Assembly (NCBI RefSeq): GCF_028583425.1
Contig: NC_072797.1
Location: 24,648,001-24,712,000, forward strand
Source: Eublepharis macularius
Taxonomy: Eukaryota > Chordata > Lepidosauria > Squamata > Eublepharidae
DNA: 64,000 bases
Direction of reading: 5' to 3'
A model generated the notes under the pieces. That model saw nothing but the letters and a program-made list of their open reading frames with translations. It made no database searches and was not told where the DNA came from. This document shows, piece by piece, positions 1 through 11,555 of this stretch (positions within the stretch are counted from its first letter, which is position 1; every line of letters starts with the position of its first letter). The translations under genes were made by a program, and so were the position numbers.

Positions 1-235
1 ACTATGCAGATGATACTCAGCTCTGTCTCATGTTTCCAGCAGATCTTTGGGGGGCCATGGAAACTATAAGCAGGTGCCTAGAGGCAGTTTTGGAATGGAT
101 GAGAACTAACAAACTGAAACTTCATCCTGACAAAATGGAGATGTGGGGAAGGTCTGACTCAGGAAACAGGATGTCTTCTGCTCTGGATGCAGTTGCACTC
201 CCGCTGAAGGAATAGGTTCATAGCTTGGGGGTGCT
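1..235 (+). mobile_element. L2/CR1-clade LINE fragment (reverse transcriptase)
   Basis: Reading from base 2 gives YADDTQLCL, followed by a helix CLEAVLEWMRTNKLKLHPDK. This is the catalytic YADD box and thumb start typical of L2/CR1-clade retrotransposons. The fragment is cut off at the window edge on the left and by another repeat on the right, and its frame breaks near 215. Confidence 0.75.
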
Positions 236-254
236 GCTGGCAGTAGTTGCCAAG

Positions 255-640
255 GTAGTTAAGAACATAAGAACATAAGAACATAAGCAAAGCCATGTTG
301 GATCAGGCCAGTGGCCCATCCAGTCCAACATTCTGTCACACACAGTGGCTAGAAATCCAGTGCCATCTAAAGGACTGTCAGTGAGGCCAGGACACCAGAA
401 GCCCTCCCACTGCCTTCCTTCCAGCACCAAGACAACAGAGCACCACCTCCCCACAAAGAGAATACCATCTATCTCCTGTGGCTAATAGCCACTGATGGAC
501 GTCTGCTCCATATATTTGTCCATTCCCCTCTTGAAGCTGGCAATGCTTGTAGCTGCCACCACCTCCTGTGGCAACGAATTCCATGTGTTAGTTGGCACTG
601 GCTTCACTGGAAAGATCTGGCCACTGTGGTGCATACTCTC
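255..640 (-). mobile_element. CR1-like LINE 3' end
   Basis: Starts with the tandem taagaacataagaacataag, the reverse of the octamer-like tail of CR1-type elements. It continues with the familiar ggatcaggccagtggcccat block. The plus-oriented copy at 51266-51812 ends with the same block. Confidence 0.65.
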
Positions 641-887
641 TGCTAACATCTAGATTAGTTTACTACAATACACTGTATGTAGGGCTGTCCTTGAGGGCTG
701 TGTGTTGATAGGTTTTATTGAATTTCTTCAATACTTTATACACATGACACATATTTTAAATTCTGTTTTAATGTCTTGATATTTTAACATTGAAGTGTTT
801 CAATGTTTTGATGTTTGGTGCCTTGGGGACTCTATTTAGGGGAAAGGTGGCATAGACATGTTTTAAATAAATATATAGTCAATGTTA

Positions 888-1255
888 GGGTTACTAGTCC
901 CCTGCTGGGGGCGGGGGATTCCCCGTTCCCACCCTCCACCCCCCCGGCTCCAGCTTACCTGGCTGGCAGGGGGGAGATGTGCCTTCAAGGCCTGCTCCTG
1001 GGTGGCATGACACACTCCCGCTGCGGAGCATAGCAGCACTCCTGTGCTCCACAGCAGCCTGATTTGATGCAGAGGCAAGAGCGCTCCCAGAGCAGTACGT
1101 GGCCTGCATGATGACATCACTTCTTGGAAGTGATGTTATCAGGTAGGCTACGAGCATGCATGCGCTCCACACACATGCGAGAGGGAAAACAAAAGGTAGG
1201 TGCCAGGCCTCCAACCTCCCACCCAGGGGGTTGAAGGACCTGGAAATCCTATCAA
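888..1255. repeat. GC-rich interspersed repeat ('gatgacatcactt' family)
   Basis: Begins gttagggttactagtcccc, contains a GC-rich block and a short stem around gatgacatcacttcttggaagtgatgttatc, and ends with cctggaaatcct. Similar blocks occur at 32975-33305, 34140-35100, 41335-41765, 45750-46020 and 48015-48275, and a short one at 9048-9172. Confidence 0.6.
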
Positions 1256-1974
1256 TGTATACTGGGCAACCTTTTATAGGAGATGGTTCTCACGCTGTGG
1301 CATATGGTGACTGTTATAAACAGGTATATTTTTCTGATGCTTTTAATGTTTTTGAGCCATCTACAGGAATAAACATAGTAAAATCAGCCCAGGTTCATCT
1401 TTTTTTTTTTTTTTGCAAAGTAGGCTTTAGTGTCTCCAGTTTGGAACCACATTGTATCACCAGTGTATCAATTTCAGTGTGCTAATATGTGCATAATGCT
1501 TCGGAGGACTGCGGCCTACGAGTCTACAAAAAAGTATTAGTAGTTGTCAATAAGCTCATTGCTGGAGTCTAAAAGTCTTTCAATGAGAGGTTGCTAAGGA
1601 ACGGTTCCAAGAAGGCAAGGCAGCTGTGTCATCAATAAAGCATTATGGTTTCTTGTATATGAGACTTAAAGTTCACTCGGTTCTTTGTGTGGTGTGATGA
1701 ATGAACAGATGCTGCAAGACAGAGATTCTTAGAAGTGATGGCTTTCCAAAGGGTGCAGTGACAGCAAAGAATGACACGGCTATGCAATATTAAAGACATT
1801 CTTCACAGAGCACTGTACAGCTCTTTGGATTCTTTCTTTTAACATTCACAAGGCAATATTTGCACATAAGGCAAAATACTTTGAAAGCAATTTCCCTTTC
1901 ACTATGCTTTTGGACTACTTATGGGAAATCACTTCTACTGCCTAAATATTTATGGAGACAACTTTACTGCTCGT

Positions 1975-2200
1975 AATATGTATTTATTTACTTCATGTAT
2001 ACCCTTTATTTCTCCTCAACAGGGACTCAAAGAAGCTTATATTGTTCTCCTCTCCTTTTTATCCTCACAACAACCCTGAGAGTTAGGTTAGACTGACAGT
2101 ACGCGACTGGCCCAAGGTCTTCCATGGTAGAGTGGAGACTTGAACCTGGGTCTCTCAGATCTTAGTCTGACACTCTATCCACTAATCCACACTGGTGAAT
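1975..2200 (-). mobile_element. tRNA-derived Sauria-type SINE
   Basis: The complement shows a tRNA-like head (gtggattagtggatagagtg, then ggttcaagtctccac as B box). It then has the body acaaccctgag / ggataaa and a tail of atttattt copies. It is the same family as 16206-16447 and 60600-60830. Confidence 0.8.
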
Positions 2201-2868
2201 ACACTACAATGGAGGTTATCTGAATAGCTGGGGTAACAACTAGTACAGTGATCGCCCCCCCCAGCTATTCCAGTGTCTTGGCTTGCAATACTATTTTGCT
2301 TCTTCGGATGTTCTTTCCTAGGTGCCTTGCTCCAATAACACCAATCTCCTTATTAAATCTAAAATTAGGTTTCTGGTGGTTCTATATGCCCAGGCCTGGA
2401 ATTGGGGGTTGCTACTGCAGGACACCTGCCAAGGCCTACACTACAGGGGGACACCTAGGGCCAACTCTTGGAGTCCTCTCCTCTTTGAGATTGCTTCCTG
2501 GTTGTCTGCCCTCCTTGAGTGAATGAGCCATAAAAGAATAAGTTAGATACCACCTCTTCTTTTTGGGTGGCACTAGGGATTGGGTCCAGAGAGAGGGGGT
2601 AGATGAGTAGGTTGTGCATACCGTGAAGGAATCCACTGAGGGCTTTTTGCCCAAGGCAGCTCAAATCTGGCAACGGTGCCCCCTTTCCTTCACAATTCCC
2701 TGCCTATGGAATATCCTTTTATTTGATATCCAAGTGATGGTCAGAATTGAAGTGGGAAGGAATAGAGATTCTGTAGTGTAGAAAATTTCATGATGGAAGG
2801 ATCTCATTCATACTCTCAAGAATTGCTATAGAACCAAAGTGGGAAAATATTTCAATTTGACTACTTAC

Positions 2869-2900
2869 CTTTCCCGGTTTGTTTAGCTAAAGGAGAGCTG
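2869..2900 (-). CDS. FYB1: FYB1 exon 12, 32-nt microexon (last in window)
   Basis: 32 nt behind a T10 tract and aattccag, followed by a perfect GTAAGT donor. It is entered in phase 2 and left in phase 1. It gives PSSPLAKQTGK, which can be matched to human PSPPKQLDMG, just before the next YDDV tyrosine. The residue match is modest, so the call rests on splice sites and phase. The rest of the gene, including the second helical SH3 domain, is not in the window. Confidence 0.68.
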
Positions 2901-4393
2901 CTGGAATTAAAAAAAAAAACTTCATTAAGTAATTGTAATTGCATGAATTAGTTTGCATCTTTTACATATTCAGAAATTACTGCAGAGGCTACAAATGATT
3001 TTATATGCGCATATACTTTGCAATTTCATAATGGCAGAAAGATGTGCTGTTTGCAAAAAATCAGCTTCCATTATTCTATGCCTCACCTTCCGCTTCTCTG
3101 GCTTAAAGATTAGGATAGGTGCCTACCTTGGGCAACATATATTCTCAGTTTTTCATTTCTCTATTCTGTGAGATTTACAATGCAATTCTATGAAGAGCTA
3201 ATGGCCTATTTTGATTCATGGCTATTAAAATAATACTTTAACATTGATAATTTTACAGTCTTCAAAGGTCTTCATATACATTATCTCAATAATCCTTACC
3301 CTGTAAAATAATAGATGTGGGGAAGAGACAGAGAGGGAGTGGATTGCCTAACCCCATCTACTATTTCATATTTCAGTCTCTGAAGCCACTGCATTATGCC
3401 TAGGGACCACACTCCATTAATCTGTAAAGGCAAATTGCAAGTGCAGTCCTAATTTCATTTGGTTTCAGATCAGTTGGTCATTCTTCATTTTAGCTTTCTA
3501 AAACCTTCTTTCAGAGATAAATAAGGACAGAGTGGGCTGGATCCAGCTAGTAAATGAGAAGACATTTTTGATCAAGTTAGTAAATGAGAAGATATTTTTG
3601 CTGGAATGTAGTTTATATTTATCTCAATCTGCCAAAGGCAAACAGCGGTGGGTCTATGCAGCATGTTTCTCTTCACATGATCAGTCACAACTCTTGTGTG
3701 ATGCTTGAAAAATGTGAACATGTCATGCATCCTGAACTATGAATACAACAACAAAATAGCTGGCAACAGCAAACAAGATGGACCATGATGACAAGTTTTT
3801 TAGATATAGTGACGGCCTAAGATATTTTGGTGTCAGTGATAGAAAACCTAATGGACTCCTCACTAATTAACATGTGGTACAATCAACAAAGGATTGTGTC
3901 CCATGGCTCTGATATGTTGACTTCCAACATTGTCCCTAATAGGGATAGAAATCCCCCAGGCTGACTCACCTCATAGAACGGCTGCCATTGGAGACCTAAA
4001 CTGACTATGGAGATGTAGTTAAAGACAGAGGGATGGATCTAGCCAGCCCTTCTGTTTAATCTCACCCATTTTCCTTCCTCATGCCAACTGCAGACCCACA
4101 TAGATTTTGTCCATGCTTGTCCCATGATCCCTAGCATAGTGCTTTCAGAGGACAAAGGGGTTAAGCAATATGTGATTAAGTGAGTCTTTTCACTAGCGTA
4201 GAAGCTGGTTAGATCCAGTCCAGAACATGGCCCAACAAGAATTGTAGAGTTCTCAAAGCTTTGTGGGTTAAGTGATATGTAGTTTAATCTGTGGCCGGTT
4301 AATCTGCTGTGAGAAGTTGTTAGTAGCATGTGATCAACAGTTTATTAGCTATTAGTTTTAGTGAGCTTTTTTTTTTCCACAGCAGACTCTTAC
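2901..4393 (-). other. FYB1: FYB1 intron 11
   Basis: Mostly unique AT-rich sequence. I see no clear repeat and no further exon. A near-duplicate phrase (tagtaaatgagaagatattttt) occurs twice around 3548-3600. Confidence 0.6.
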
Positions 4394-4534
4394 GGGGAAC
4401 CTCCATTATCTTCTTTCACATTGACTTTAGTTGTTGACTCTCGTACACTTTTCTTTGGGTACTCTTTACCCGTTATAATCTTCAATAGGCCCCGGGACCA
4501 GGAGTCACTCTTATCTTCACCCTGCGACACAGAC
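4394..4534 (-). CDS. FYB1: FYB1 exon 11, alternative insert exon (FYB-130 type)
   Basis: 141 nt (47 codons) encoding SVSQGEDKSDSWSRGLLK, then a Lys-rich tail ending NGGSP. It matches the 46-residue insert that distinguishes the 130-kDa from the 120-kDa FYB isoform in mammals. The acceptor is ctccaaag before 4534 and the donor is GTAAGA at 4393. Entry and exit are both phase 2, so the exon can be skipped without a frameshift, as expected for a cassette exon. A tempting cgcag 12 bases inside the exon is rejected because it would shift the frame. Confidence 0.88.
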
Positions 4535-6647
4535 CTTTGGAGTATGCATGCAGTTATCACATAGCTGAATGACATATAAACTGTTTACAGGACAGGTCTC
4601 TAGCATTTAGCTCACATGAGCAACCATTTTCCACATGGCCAGTACAATGTTTCATAAATACACTTCCCAGCCAGTGTGATGAATCTGTACTCAAGTGTTA
4701 CATGGTTGATTCCCAAACACTTAGAGCATGTGTGGATGCTACACTTGAGCATCTGGACTAAGGTTTCCAGGCACATATACTCAGGTGTCTAACAACACAT
4801 GACAGCCACACTTTATAAATCTAGTATACACTATGGACATGTGAGGCAAAGGCCTTCCCGCTGATGTTTTAAGTGCTCACTTGAAAATGAAACGGTGAAA
4901 GCAACTTATGGATGTGTGGATATTCAAAGATCATGCAGGTACCTTGGCAGGAAGTCACGATGACTCCACTTAAGCTCGCTCTCGAGTGTGTGTTTGGTGA
5001 CAAACCAGGATTTGCTGGTCCCATTTGTTTGGAGCCCTTCTCTAAGGAAAGGTTAATTAAGACAACCCTAGTTCTAAAGCTTACTTTCCAATATTGTTGC
5101 ATTTGATGAAAATACTGTAGACTATGTTCACTATAATGGGGCTCAAGGGGAGATTTCTGGTGAAGCTGATGCTTGAATTCCTGTGAACAGAGTAGAGTTC
5201 AAAGAAAGAGTTTTTGCTACCTTCCTCTTCAAACTGGAGTATCCCCTACTCCGAAAGTTGCTATTCAGAGGTGGTATGGGAGGGTGCAGCTGGATAAAGG
5301 AATAAGTGGAAATTACCCCACACTTATGTACAAGTTGTTCTACAAACTTCCCTCTCCAACTATGTTGCCCTCTGCACCATTCCCGGGGCTTCCCTGACCC
5401 TCAGGAGTGGCTTCTGGGTGGCTCCATTGGGAAGGGATGTTGAGAAAGATCCCTTCTGTGGATTCTGCTTTGGTCAAAGTTCATAGGACCCAAGCCATCA
5501 ATCACCATGGACTTTTCCAATAAAGTCCCATTAAAATGAACAGGGATTAGTAATGCTTAATTTTGGCTTGTGTCTAGCATTTGTGGCCAGGATCACAGAG
5601 AGAAGCTCTCTCTCATATCCTGTAAACACTTAATGTGACTCACTTGTTGAATTAGAACAGTTTCAAGTGGGTAGCTGTCAGTAATTTCAGTAGTATCTTA
5701 AAAGACCAACAAAATTTCCCACTGTTTCCTTTGTGCCATGTGAACACTTGTCCATCTTGTACCATATTTATATTCTTATTTACTGGTTTTTATTCACAAT
5801 GAAAGAATTTATAACATTTGAGTGCTCTGAATCATAAACTCATTTAAAGAGAGGTGAAAACATTAAAAACCTACTATAAATCTCTGAAGAACTCAAATTA
5901 ATTCCATGGGTAAACATGTAAAAAAGTCTATAGTCGGGATGCCTGATTTTGTTGAACTTGTAGATGCTTTTGGAATTTTGAGAATGGATACTGGGAACCA
6001 CTTCAAAATGACAGTCTTGGGGGCAGGGGGACGGGGAAGGAAATCACAAAATATTAAAAAGTTCTACAAAATTTTGGAAGGTTCCAAGCCAAGTGTCCTT
6101 GTACAATAATGAATGAGTATTCCCTGATGACACAAAGGTGACATCTCCTGGGCTCCTTTGAAGCACTTCTTGCTCCAATGGGGTATAAGAAAGCCATAAC
6201 TGACTCTTGGATTTGGATAAGAGATGCATTGTCAAAGACACAAGTAGGCACCAAAAAACACATTGGCTTGGATCCTATGGCATTATTCTCCTTGTGTTTC
6301 TCTCTGTCCACTGTGGCTTTCCTCCACCATAGCACTCCCTTCCACTGTAGCATTTTTATTCGTGCAAGAGCTATGTTTTTCAAAGGGAACTTAGCATGCA
6401 AAAGTGCTAGTGGTAGAGGAAGTGAGTGCTGCAATGGAAGAAAGGCTCCATAGAAGTCGGAGAGAAGAACAAGAGGGACAGTGTCATAGGATCCAAACCA
6501 CTGATAGATGTCATGGCACCCTTGAGCTCCAAGTTGGGAAAGTCTGCATTTCCCCCTATCTGCTAGTTTCTTAATATCTTTTCATCACGCTCTAATCCAG
6601 GTGGATAGAATTCCATTGATTCTATTCCCCTAGTTTTTAAGGCTTAC
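4535..6647 (-). other. FYB1: FYB1 intron 10
   Basis: Apparently unique intron sequence. No recognisable repeat or exon was found apart from short unsupported ORFs. Confidence 0.6.
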
Positions 6648-6717
6648 CTTGTCGGCCCTTCGTCATCATCAACTCCATCATAAATTTCATCAGAGGTAGG
6701 AGGTGGTGGGAATGTCA
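6648..6717 (-). CDS. FYB1: FYB1 exon 10, FPPPP and YDGV motifs
   Basis: 70 nt behind a strong pyrimidine tract, with donor GTAAGC, entered in phase 1 and left in phase 2. It encodes VTFPPPPTSDEIYDGVDDDE. FPPPP is the Ena/VASP EVH1-binding motif of ADAP, and YDGV sits at the position of the human YDGI, a FYN SH2 docking site (Tyr625). Both are preserved. About residues 616-638. Confidence 0.93.
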
Positions 6718-8080
6718 CTTTAAAATGGAGAAAAAAAAAAGTAAATTCAGCGCATGATTCCCACAGAAAAAAGTGGAAACATTTGTTTTTCTGGAAGTTT
6801 CACTCCAATGTACACCACTTGACTCCTGTTTATTCTTGTTGCAACAGACAAACGTGGCTGCCCCTCTCAAATCTGGTCAGTCATTGATCACTAAACCGTT
6901 CACCACATTACATATATGACACAAGATATGCTATCTTTTCAGCTGCTTATCTATCATCTTTACCACTTTGGTTTTATCATTTCTTTCTTTGAGCAGTGGA
7001 CCGTTGTATCATGTCACCAGCTACTTTTGAAACTCTTGTGTTTCAAAATGGCAGCTATTTCAGAAACAGATGTTTAAAGCTTTTTTGGGTGTGTCAAGCT
7101 AGATGTGTGTTACCTTTCATACTGGCGTGTGCCTCTCCACACACACACCCCACTCGTATTATCTTTCTTTCCCCAATATCCTAGGGATTATAAAGGAGTG
7201 GTCCTGAGATAAATACACTTTTCAGGAAATTCAGGAAAGGCTTCACTTTCCCCATACTTTCTGCAAGGATTCAAAACATTCACACTTCAAAACATTCACT
7301 GGGAAAGGATATCGGAGGATAAGGGTCCCGCAAAATGAAACAAAATGTGGAAAGAAGGTCAGAGACCTGGAATTGTCTTGCTTACTCATTTCTTCGAACG
7401 GTAGATTTCCCCAAATATTAGCAGAGTCTTAATGGGAAACTTAAACTACTTGCAAGATGGTACCATTATGATGTGGGATGTAAGTGTATGGTCTATCCCA
7501 GTTAATGATAAGCATTTTAAGGGTACATCCAATTCTGCAATTGTGAGCAGGGGATGAATAGCCAGCGATTCCTTGCTTTACAAAAGACTATTAATTTAAT
7601 GACTCGACTATAGCCATAGGGGATATTGCCTTTTCTTCAGAATATGACATGATTTAGTTCCTGAACTGGGCATAAGTAGCTGAGTGTAACAGCCAAGCAG
7701 TTCTGCACTAAGATGCAAGGTGCTCATCACAGTACTGTGCTCAAGACAAACTTTACCATGGAATGCTGAAGCAATCAGCTCGGAAGCTGGCTTTGTGTGC
7801 AACCGAGGGAGTCTGAAGAAGGTTTATTTGCTTGGTGAGAATGGTATGCAGCAAAGTTTTTAGAATGCCTAAGTTGAGAGCACCTTAATGGTATACCCAG
7901 ACTGGGGAAACAAAACCATTGTGGGTGTAAACTTGCTCTCAACTTCTACTGCTCTCAGCATACAGGAATCAAAACTGCTTCAATCTACTTTCTATTTCTT
8001 GGTTATGCTAGAGAGAACTTGTTCATAGGATAGATGGATGGATGGATTGATTTCAGTTCTTAAATAAAAGTAGAACCTAC
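6718..8080 (-). other. FYB1: FYB1 intron 9
   Basis: Unique AT-rich sequence in which I see no mobile element. The pyrimidine tract of exon 10 lies at 6718-6745. Confidence 0.6.
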
Positions 8081-8103
8081 CTGCTGTGAAACTTTGACCT
8101 CCA
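8081..8103 (-). CDS. FYB1: FYB1 exon 9, 23-nt microexon
   Basis: A 23-nt exon between acceptor gtttttacag and donor GTAGGT, entered in phase 2 and left in phase 1. It encodes SGGQSFTA, matching the human SGSGG position immediately before the FPPPP motif. The exact phase fit on both sides supports it. Confidence 0.83.
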
Positions 8104-8341
8104 CTGTAAAAACAAAAGGGAAAAAAATTATTGATGGGAAAAGGGGGAGAAAGAAAGAAACAAAGGCACAACATTTTTCTACATGATGTGTATACGAAAC
8201 AGACTATAGCATGCATATATCAATGCAGTCACCTGCAGACAAGAGTTAAATTGGCAATTTATGCAACAACAAAAAATAACAGACCATAAGAGTGCTGCAT
8301 TTTTCATGATCTACTACTTTCTGTATGGAATGCTAAGATAC

Positions 8342-8486
8342 CTGCCAATGCTGTCCTGGTCCCCAACATCATCATATACTTCTTGGTCACTATCTGGCTG
8401 CTTTGGCTGAAGGCTGATAGAAGGTCGTGGCTTCCTTTTCAAAGAATCATAGTCAATCTCCACCATTGTGGTTTTAATGTAGCCAT
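8342..8486 (-). CDS. FYB1: FYB1 exon 8, end of hSH3-N and YDDV site
   Basis: 145 nt with acceptor tgcattttag, entered in phase 1 and left in phase 2 (AG|GTATCT). It completes the SH3 strand YGYIKTTMVEIDYDSLK, then carries a variable linker and DQEVYDDVGDQDSIG. The YDDV corresponds to the SLP-76 SH2 docking tyrosine of human ADAP (Tyr595 in the usual numbering). About residues 560-607. A hAT-like element begins only 48 bp upstream of the acceptor dinucleotide. Confidence 0.95.
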
Positions 8487-8527
8487 CTAAAATGCAGAAC
8501 ATTTCATTACTAAAATAAATTGTTTTA

Positions 8528-8971
8528 GATTACAGCAGAGGTCCCAGGTATGGAGCCCACGGGTGCCATGACACCCACTGACATCTTTTCTGGTGCCTGC
8601 CAAGTGTTTTTGGAATGCCATTGGGGCCAAATAGGGCTCCTGCCCAGCTGGCCTCCTGATTGGCCACTGGAGATCCGATTGGCTGAGCAGATTAAAGTAT
8701 TGTTTTGGCAAGAGCGTCTAAAACAGTGTTGGTTTTATTCTCTCTCTTTTTTCCAGTGTTTTTTAAAAATATCACTCCTCTTGTTCCCCGCACACGTGCT
8801 TCATGTGTGTGTGTGGGCGGGGAAAAGACATTGTCTGTGCTTCCTGTAGTATCTATTTTGTGGTTGGTTTCCCCTCCCATGGCAGCCATTTTGTGGTTGT
8901 GCCCACCACCCTATGCTGGAATTCCAAAGGAACACACAGTCTCCGAAAGACTGGAGACCCCAGGATTACAG
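8528..8971. mobile_element. hAT-like non-autonomous element with 8-bp duplication
   Basis: The 8-bp GATTACAG occurs at 8528-8535 and again at 8964-8971. The 428-bp insert starts CAGAGGTCCCAGGT and ends GGAGACCCCAG, imperfect inverted ends of hAT type. It contains no credible ORF. It sits in FYB1 intron 7, right against exon 8. Confidence 0.75.
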
Positions 8972-9047
8972 CTTGAAGGCCAATCATGATAAGATCTATA
9001 TTTTTTAACAACCTAAGAACTGTAAAAAAAACCCTTTATTATGAAAT

Positions 9048-9172
9048 AATAGGGTTGCCAGGTGGCCTTTCCCCCTGCCTGCCAGGTGAGTGGTTGTGGG
9101 TGGTGAGGGGAGGAGCAGGGGAGGAGCAGGGGATCCCTTGCCCACACCAGGGGAAGGGCAATCCTGTGAAAT
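9048..9172. repeat. Short GC-rich 'gggttgccag' repeat
   Basis: Begins agggttgccaggtggcc and ends gggcaatcctg, with a tandem ggggaggagcag inside. It resembles the ends of the GC-rich family at 888-1255. Confidence 0.5.
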
Positions 9173-9289
9173 AAAATTTTGATGAAGTACCGTAATGACA
9201 TAGAAATTTCTTCACATTCTTATACTGATTGCAAGCAGTTCCTTATAGCAAGTCAAAGGACAAAATTTTAGTTTTCAGAAGAGGTAAAA

Positions 9290-9575
9290 GGTAAAGGTGC
9301 AAGCACCGAGTCATTGCTGACCCATGGGGGTATGTCGCATCATGATGTTTTCTTGGCAGACTTTTGTTACAGGGTGGTTTGCCATTGCCTTCCCCAGTCA
9401 TCTACACTTTACCCCCAGGAAACTGGGTACTCATTTTACCGATCTTGGAAGAATGGAAGGCTGAGTCAACCTTGAGCCAGCTATCTGAATCCAGCTTCCG
9501 CCAGGATCGAACTCAGGTTAGCTTGGGCTGCAGTACTACACCTTACCACTCTGCGCCATGGGGCTCTTTTCTGGA
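9290..9575 (-). mobile_element. tRNA-derived SINE with BovB-like tail
   Basis: The complement begins gagccccatggcgcagagtg (A box region) and has gagttcgatcc as B box. The body includes the ctgagtcaaccttgag stretch, and ggtggtttgccattgccttc lies in the distal part. The last motif is shared with the 5S SINEs, suggesting mobilisation by the same RTE-BovB machinery. Confidence 0.8.
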
Positions 9576-9944
9576 CAGACCAATCCTGATTACTCATTAA
9601 ATAATAAAAAGAAATTGTTCTGCAGCCCATGGTTTGCATGCCTTCCTGCCACTTTGTGTAGAAAACTGGGGACTGTATTTCTTTAGGCTGCAAATAAGAG
9701 TTCATGTAATTGAATACTATTGCAGCTCACAAACAAACTTACCACTTCAGTGATAACTAAACCTTAGATTTGTTGTCCTTGAGGACCAATAGTTGCACTA
9801 CTTTGTACCATCAGGGAGAGCAGAGCAAGATGCCAAGGGATTCCTGATGCATGTCTAGCCATCAAAACCAAAGTGAAGATGGGCAACAAAATAAAACGTA
9901 AATCTGAAATGGCTGTAGAAATTGGAACTTGCAGCATTTGCTGA

Positions 9945-10030
9945 GAGCTTTAACTGGAGATATCAGGGACTGGACTTGGGGCCATCTGCATGCAAACTAT
10001 ATACTTTCCCACTGAGCCACAGCCTCCTCC
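9945..10030 (-). mobile_element. tRNA-like SINE head fragment
   Basis: The complement reads gaggctgtggctcagtggga, then a B-box-like part near tatctccag. This is the head of an abundant amniote tRNA-derived repeat. A second fragment is at 49290-49375. Confidence 0.55.
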
Positions 10031-10391
10031 AAGTCCTGTCCCCTACAACCATGAATGTGAGATTGCATAGCATTAACCAAAGGGGCAGGGCAAAGACATT
10101 AACGAGACCTCCTTGCAGAGTGCGAGGAGCTGGGTTGCAGCTAGTTCCTCACAACCAACTCTTCAGCTTCTCATTTGCTGAGCAGAAACATGCCCCTCCC
10201 TAGCCTTAATGGTAGGAGCAGCCATTTTGAATTGTGGCAATTTAGTAGGGAGAAGATATATATTCAAGAAATTCTGCCCATGAGCATTTCAAATTCACGA
10301 AAAAGTGAGTTCAGATTATTTGATTACAATACGTTTTGCTGATTAAACACGTTGACATTAATTTCACTTGTTTTGTGTTCTTGATACTTAC

Positions 10392-10548
10392 AGGCACCTC
10401 TTATTCTTCCCAGCCATTTTCCCTCCGGGTTGTCTGTAATACGGATAATTTCAATGCTGTCCCCCTGTTTGAAAGTCAATTCATTCTTCCCTCCTTTGAA
10501 ATCAGTGCAAGCTTTGGCCTGGTGGATGACTTCAATGGGACCCACGAG
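10392..10548 (-). CDS. FYB1: FYB1 exon 7, first helical SH3 domain (5' part)
   Basis: 157 nt with acceptor tttgtgtag and donor GTAAGT, entered in phase 0 and left in phase 1. It encodes LVGPIEVIHQAKACTDFKGG and continues through the ELTFKQGDSIEIIRITDNPE segment to KWLGRIRGA. This is the core of the hSH3-N domain and is nearly identical to mammalian FYB1. The altered SH3 fold lacks a classical polyproline groove and is used for lipid binding. About residues 508-559. This is the most conserved coding block in the window. Confidence 0.96.
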
Positions 10549-10969
10549 CTACACAAAAGAGGCATATGAAACTGATGTCAATGAACATTAAGAACATGGT
10601 TAATATATTCATGACCAAATCACAGCTGGAAGAGCACTTGTGTGGCTAACTGTAGGGACAAAACAGACAAGATGATGGGTGAACTCTCGTGATTTTTTTT
10701 GTAAAAAAAAGCAAATAGAAGCCAAGTTGAGGCCTTATTTGGGGTGGGGGTCGTGGAAGAAATTTACTTCTGCCCAACATGTTTTTACTAATTGAAACTG
10801 ATGCCCAATTCTGTTACTAGCTCTCAAAGTAAAAAAGACAGTTAGCCTGTCTTTTTCTTTTGACATCTTATAACAGTTGGGTGTGTGCATATATTTCTTT
10901 TAGCTGGCAAAACTCCATGGTTGGGGAATAGTTAATCCCCCCTTTCCCCCAAAATGTGGAACTAACAGC

Positions 10970-11095
10970 TTGTCTAGTTTATTTATTTATTGAATTTGTA
11001 GTCTGCTCTCCCCGCAAGCAGGCTCAGAGCAGATCACATCATTTTAAAAGACATAAACGGACAAAAACAGATAAAACTGGAAGCATAAAAAGTGA
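10970..11095 (-). mobile_element. L2-like LINE 3' tail, inverted fragment
   Basis: Begins tttatttatttattgaattt and has ctccccgcaagcaggctcag, the reverse of the ggggagggcagggtataaat tail seen at 11500-11555. It lies head to head with the next fragment. Confidence 0.6.
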
Positions 11096-11555
11096 ATTCC
11101 TCTTCCATTACGTCCCTTGCAGAGTGTTGCATTCTGCAGACAAGCAACTCCTAGTGGTTCCCGGCCTGAAGGACATCCATCTGGCCTCAACCAGGGCCAG
11201 GGCTTTTTCTGCCCTGGCCCCGGCCTGGTGGAATGCTCTCCTGCTGGAGATCCGGGCCCTGCAGGACCTGTTACAGTTTCACAGGGCCTGTAAAATAGAG
11301 ATGTTCCACTGGTGTCGTCCTTCTTCCATCTAAGACCACCACTTTTTCTGGGGCTGCCCTTGGCTATCTGCTATGCCCGTATATGGACTCCCAATATTTG
11401 CTTAAATAGCCTGCTCCTGGACTATTTTAATGATTTTAAAAAATTATTATTGATGTTATGTTTTGTGATTTTAATGTATTTTTAATGTTAGCCACCTTGA
11501 GCCCATCTGTGGGGAGGGCAGGGTATAAATAAAATAAATAAATAAATAAATATGA
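11096..11555 (+). mobile_element. L2-like LINE 3' end (ORF2 C-terminus and tail)
   Basis: In frame it reads LLVVPGLKDIHLASTRARAF, then FSALAPAWWNALLLEIR, the conserved C-terminus of L2-type ORF2, followed by a 3' UTR and an (aaat)n tail. It is strongly 5'-truncated. It belongs to the intron between exons 6 and 7. Confidence 0.7.

Larger units (their letters stand above)
1..2868 (-). other. FYB1: FYB1 intron downstream of exon 12 (part)
   Basis: Holds the LINE fragments at 1-640, a GC-rich repeat at 888-1255 and a tRNA SINE at 1975-2200. No further exon with a YDDV-type or SH3 signature was found here, so the next FYB1 exon should lie left of the window. Confidence 0.7.
8487..10391 (-). other. 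FYB1: FYB1 intron 7
   Basis: Contains the hAT-like insertion (8528-8971), a short GC-rich repeat (9048-9172), a tRNA SINE (9290-9575) and a tRNA-like SINE fragment (9945-10030). No other exon was seen. Confidence 0.7.

Noticed and set aside
3961..3990. Possible minus-strand exon ending TATGAG|GTGAGT
   Set aside because: A donor-like site exists but there is no credible acceptor or similarity to FYB1.
4394..4521. Exon 11 starting at the inner cgcag acceptor
   Set aside because: It would enter in the wrong phase and hit a stop; the acceptor 13 bases upstream fits the phase and the isoform sequence.
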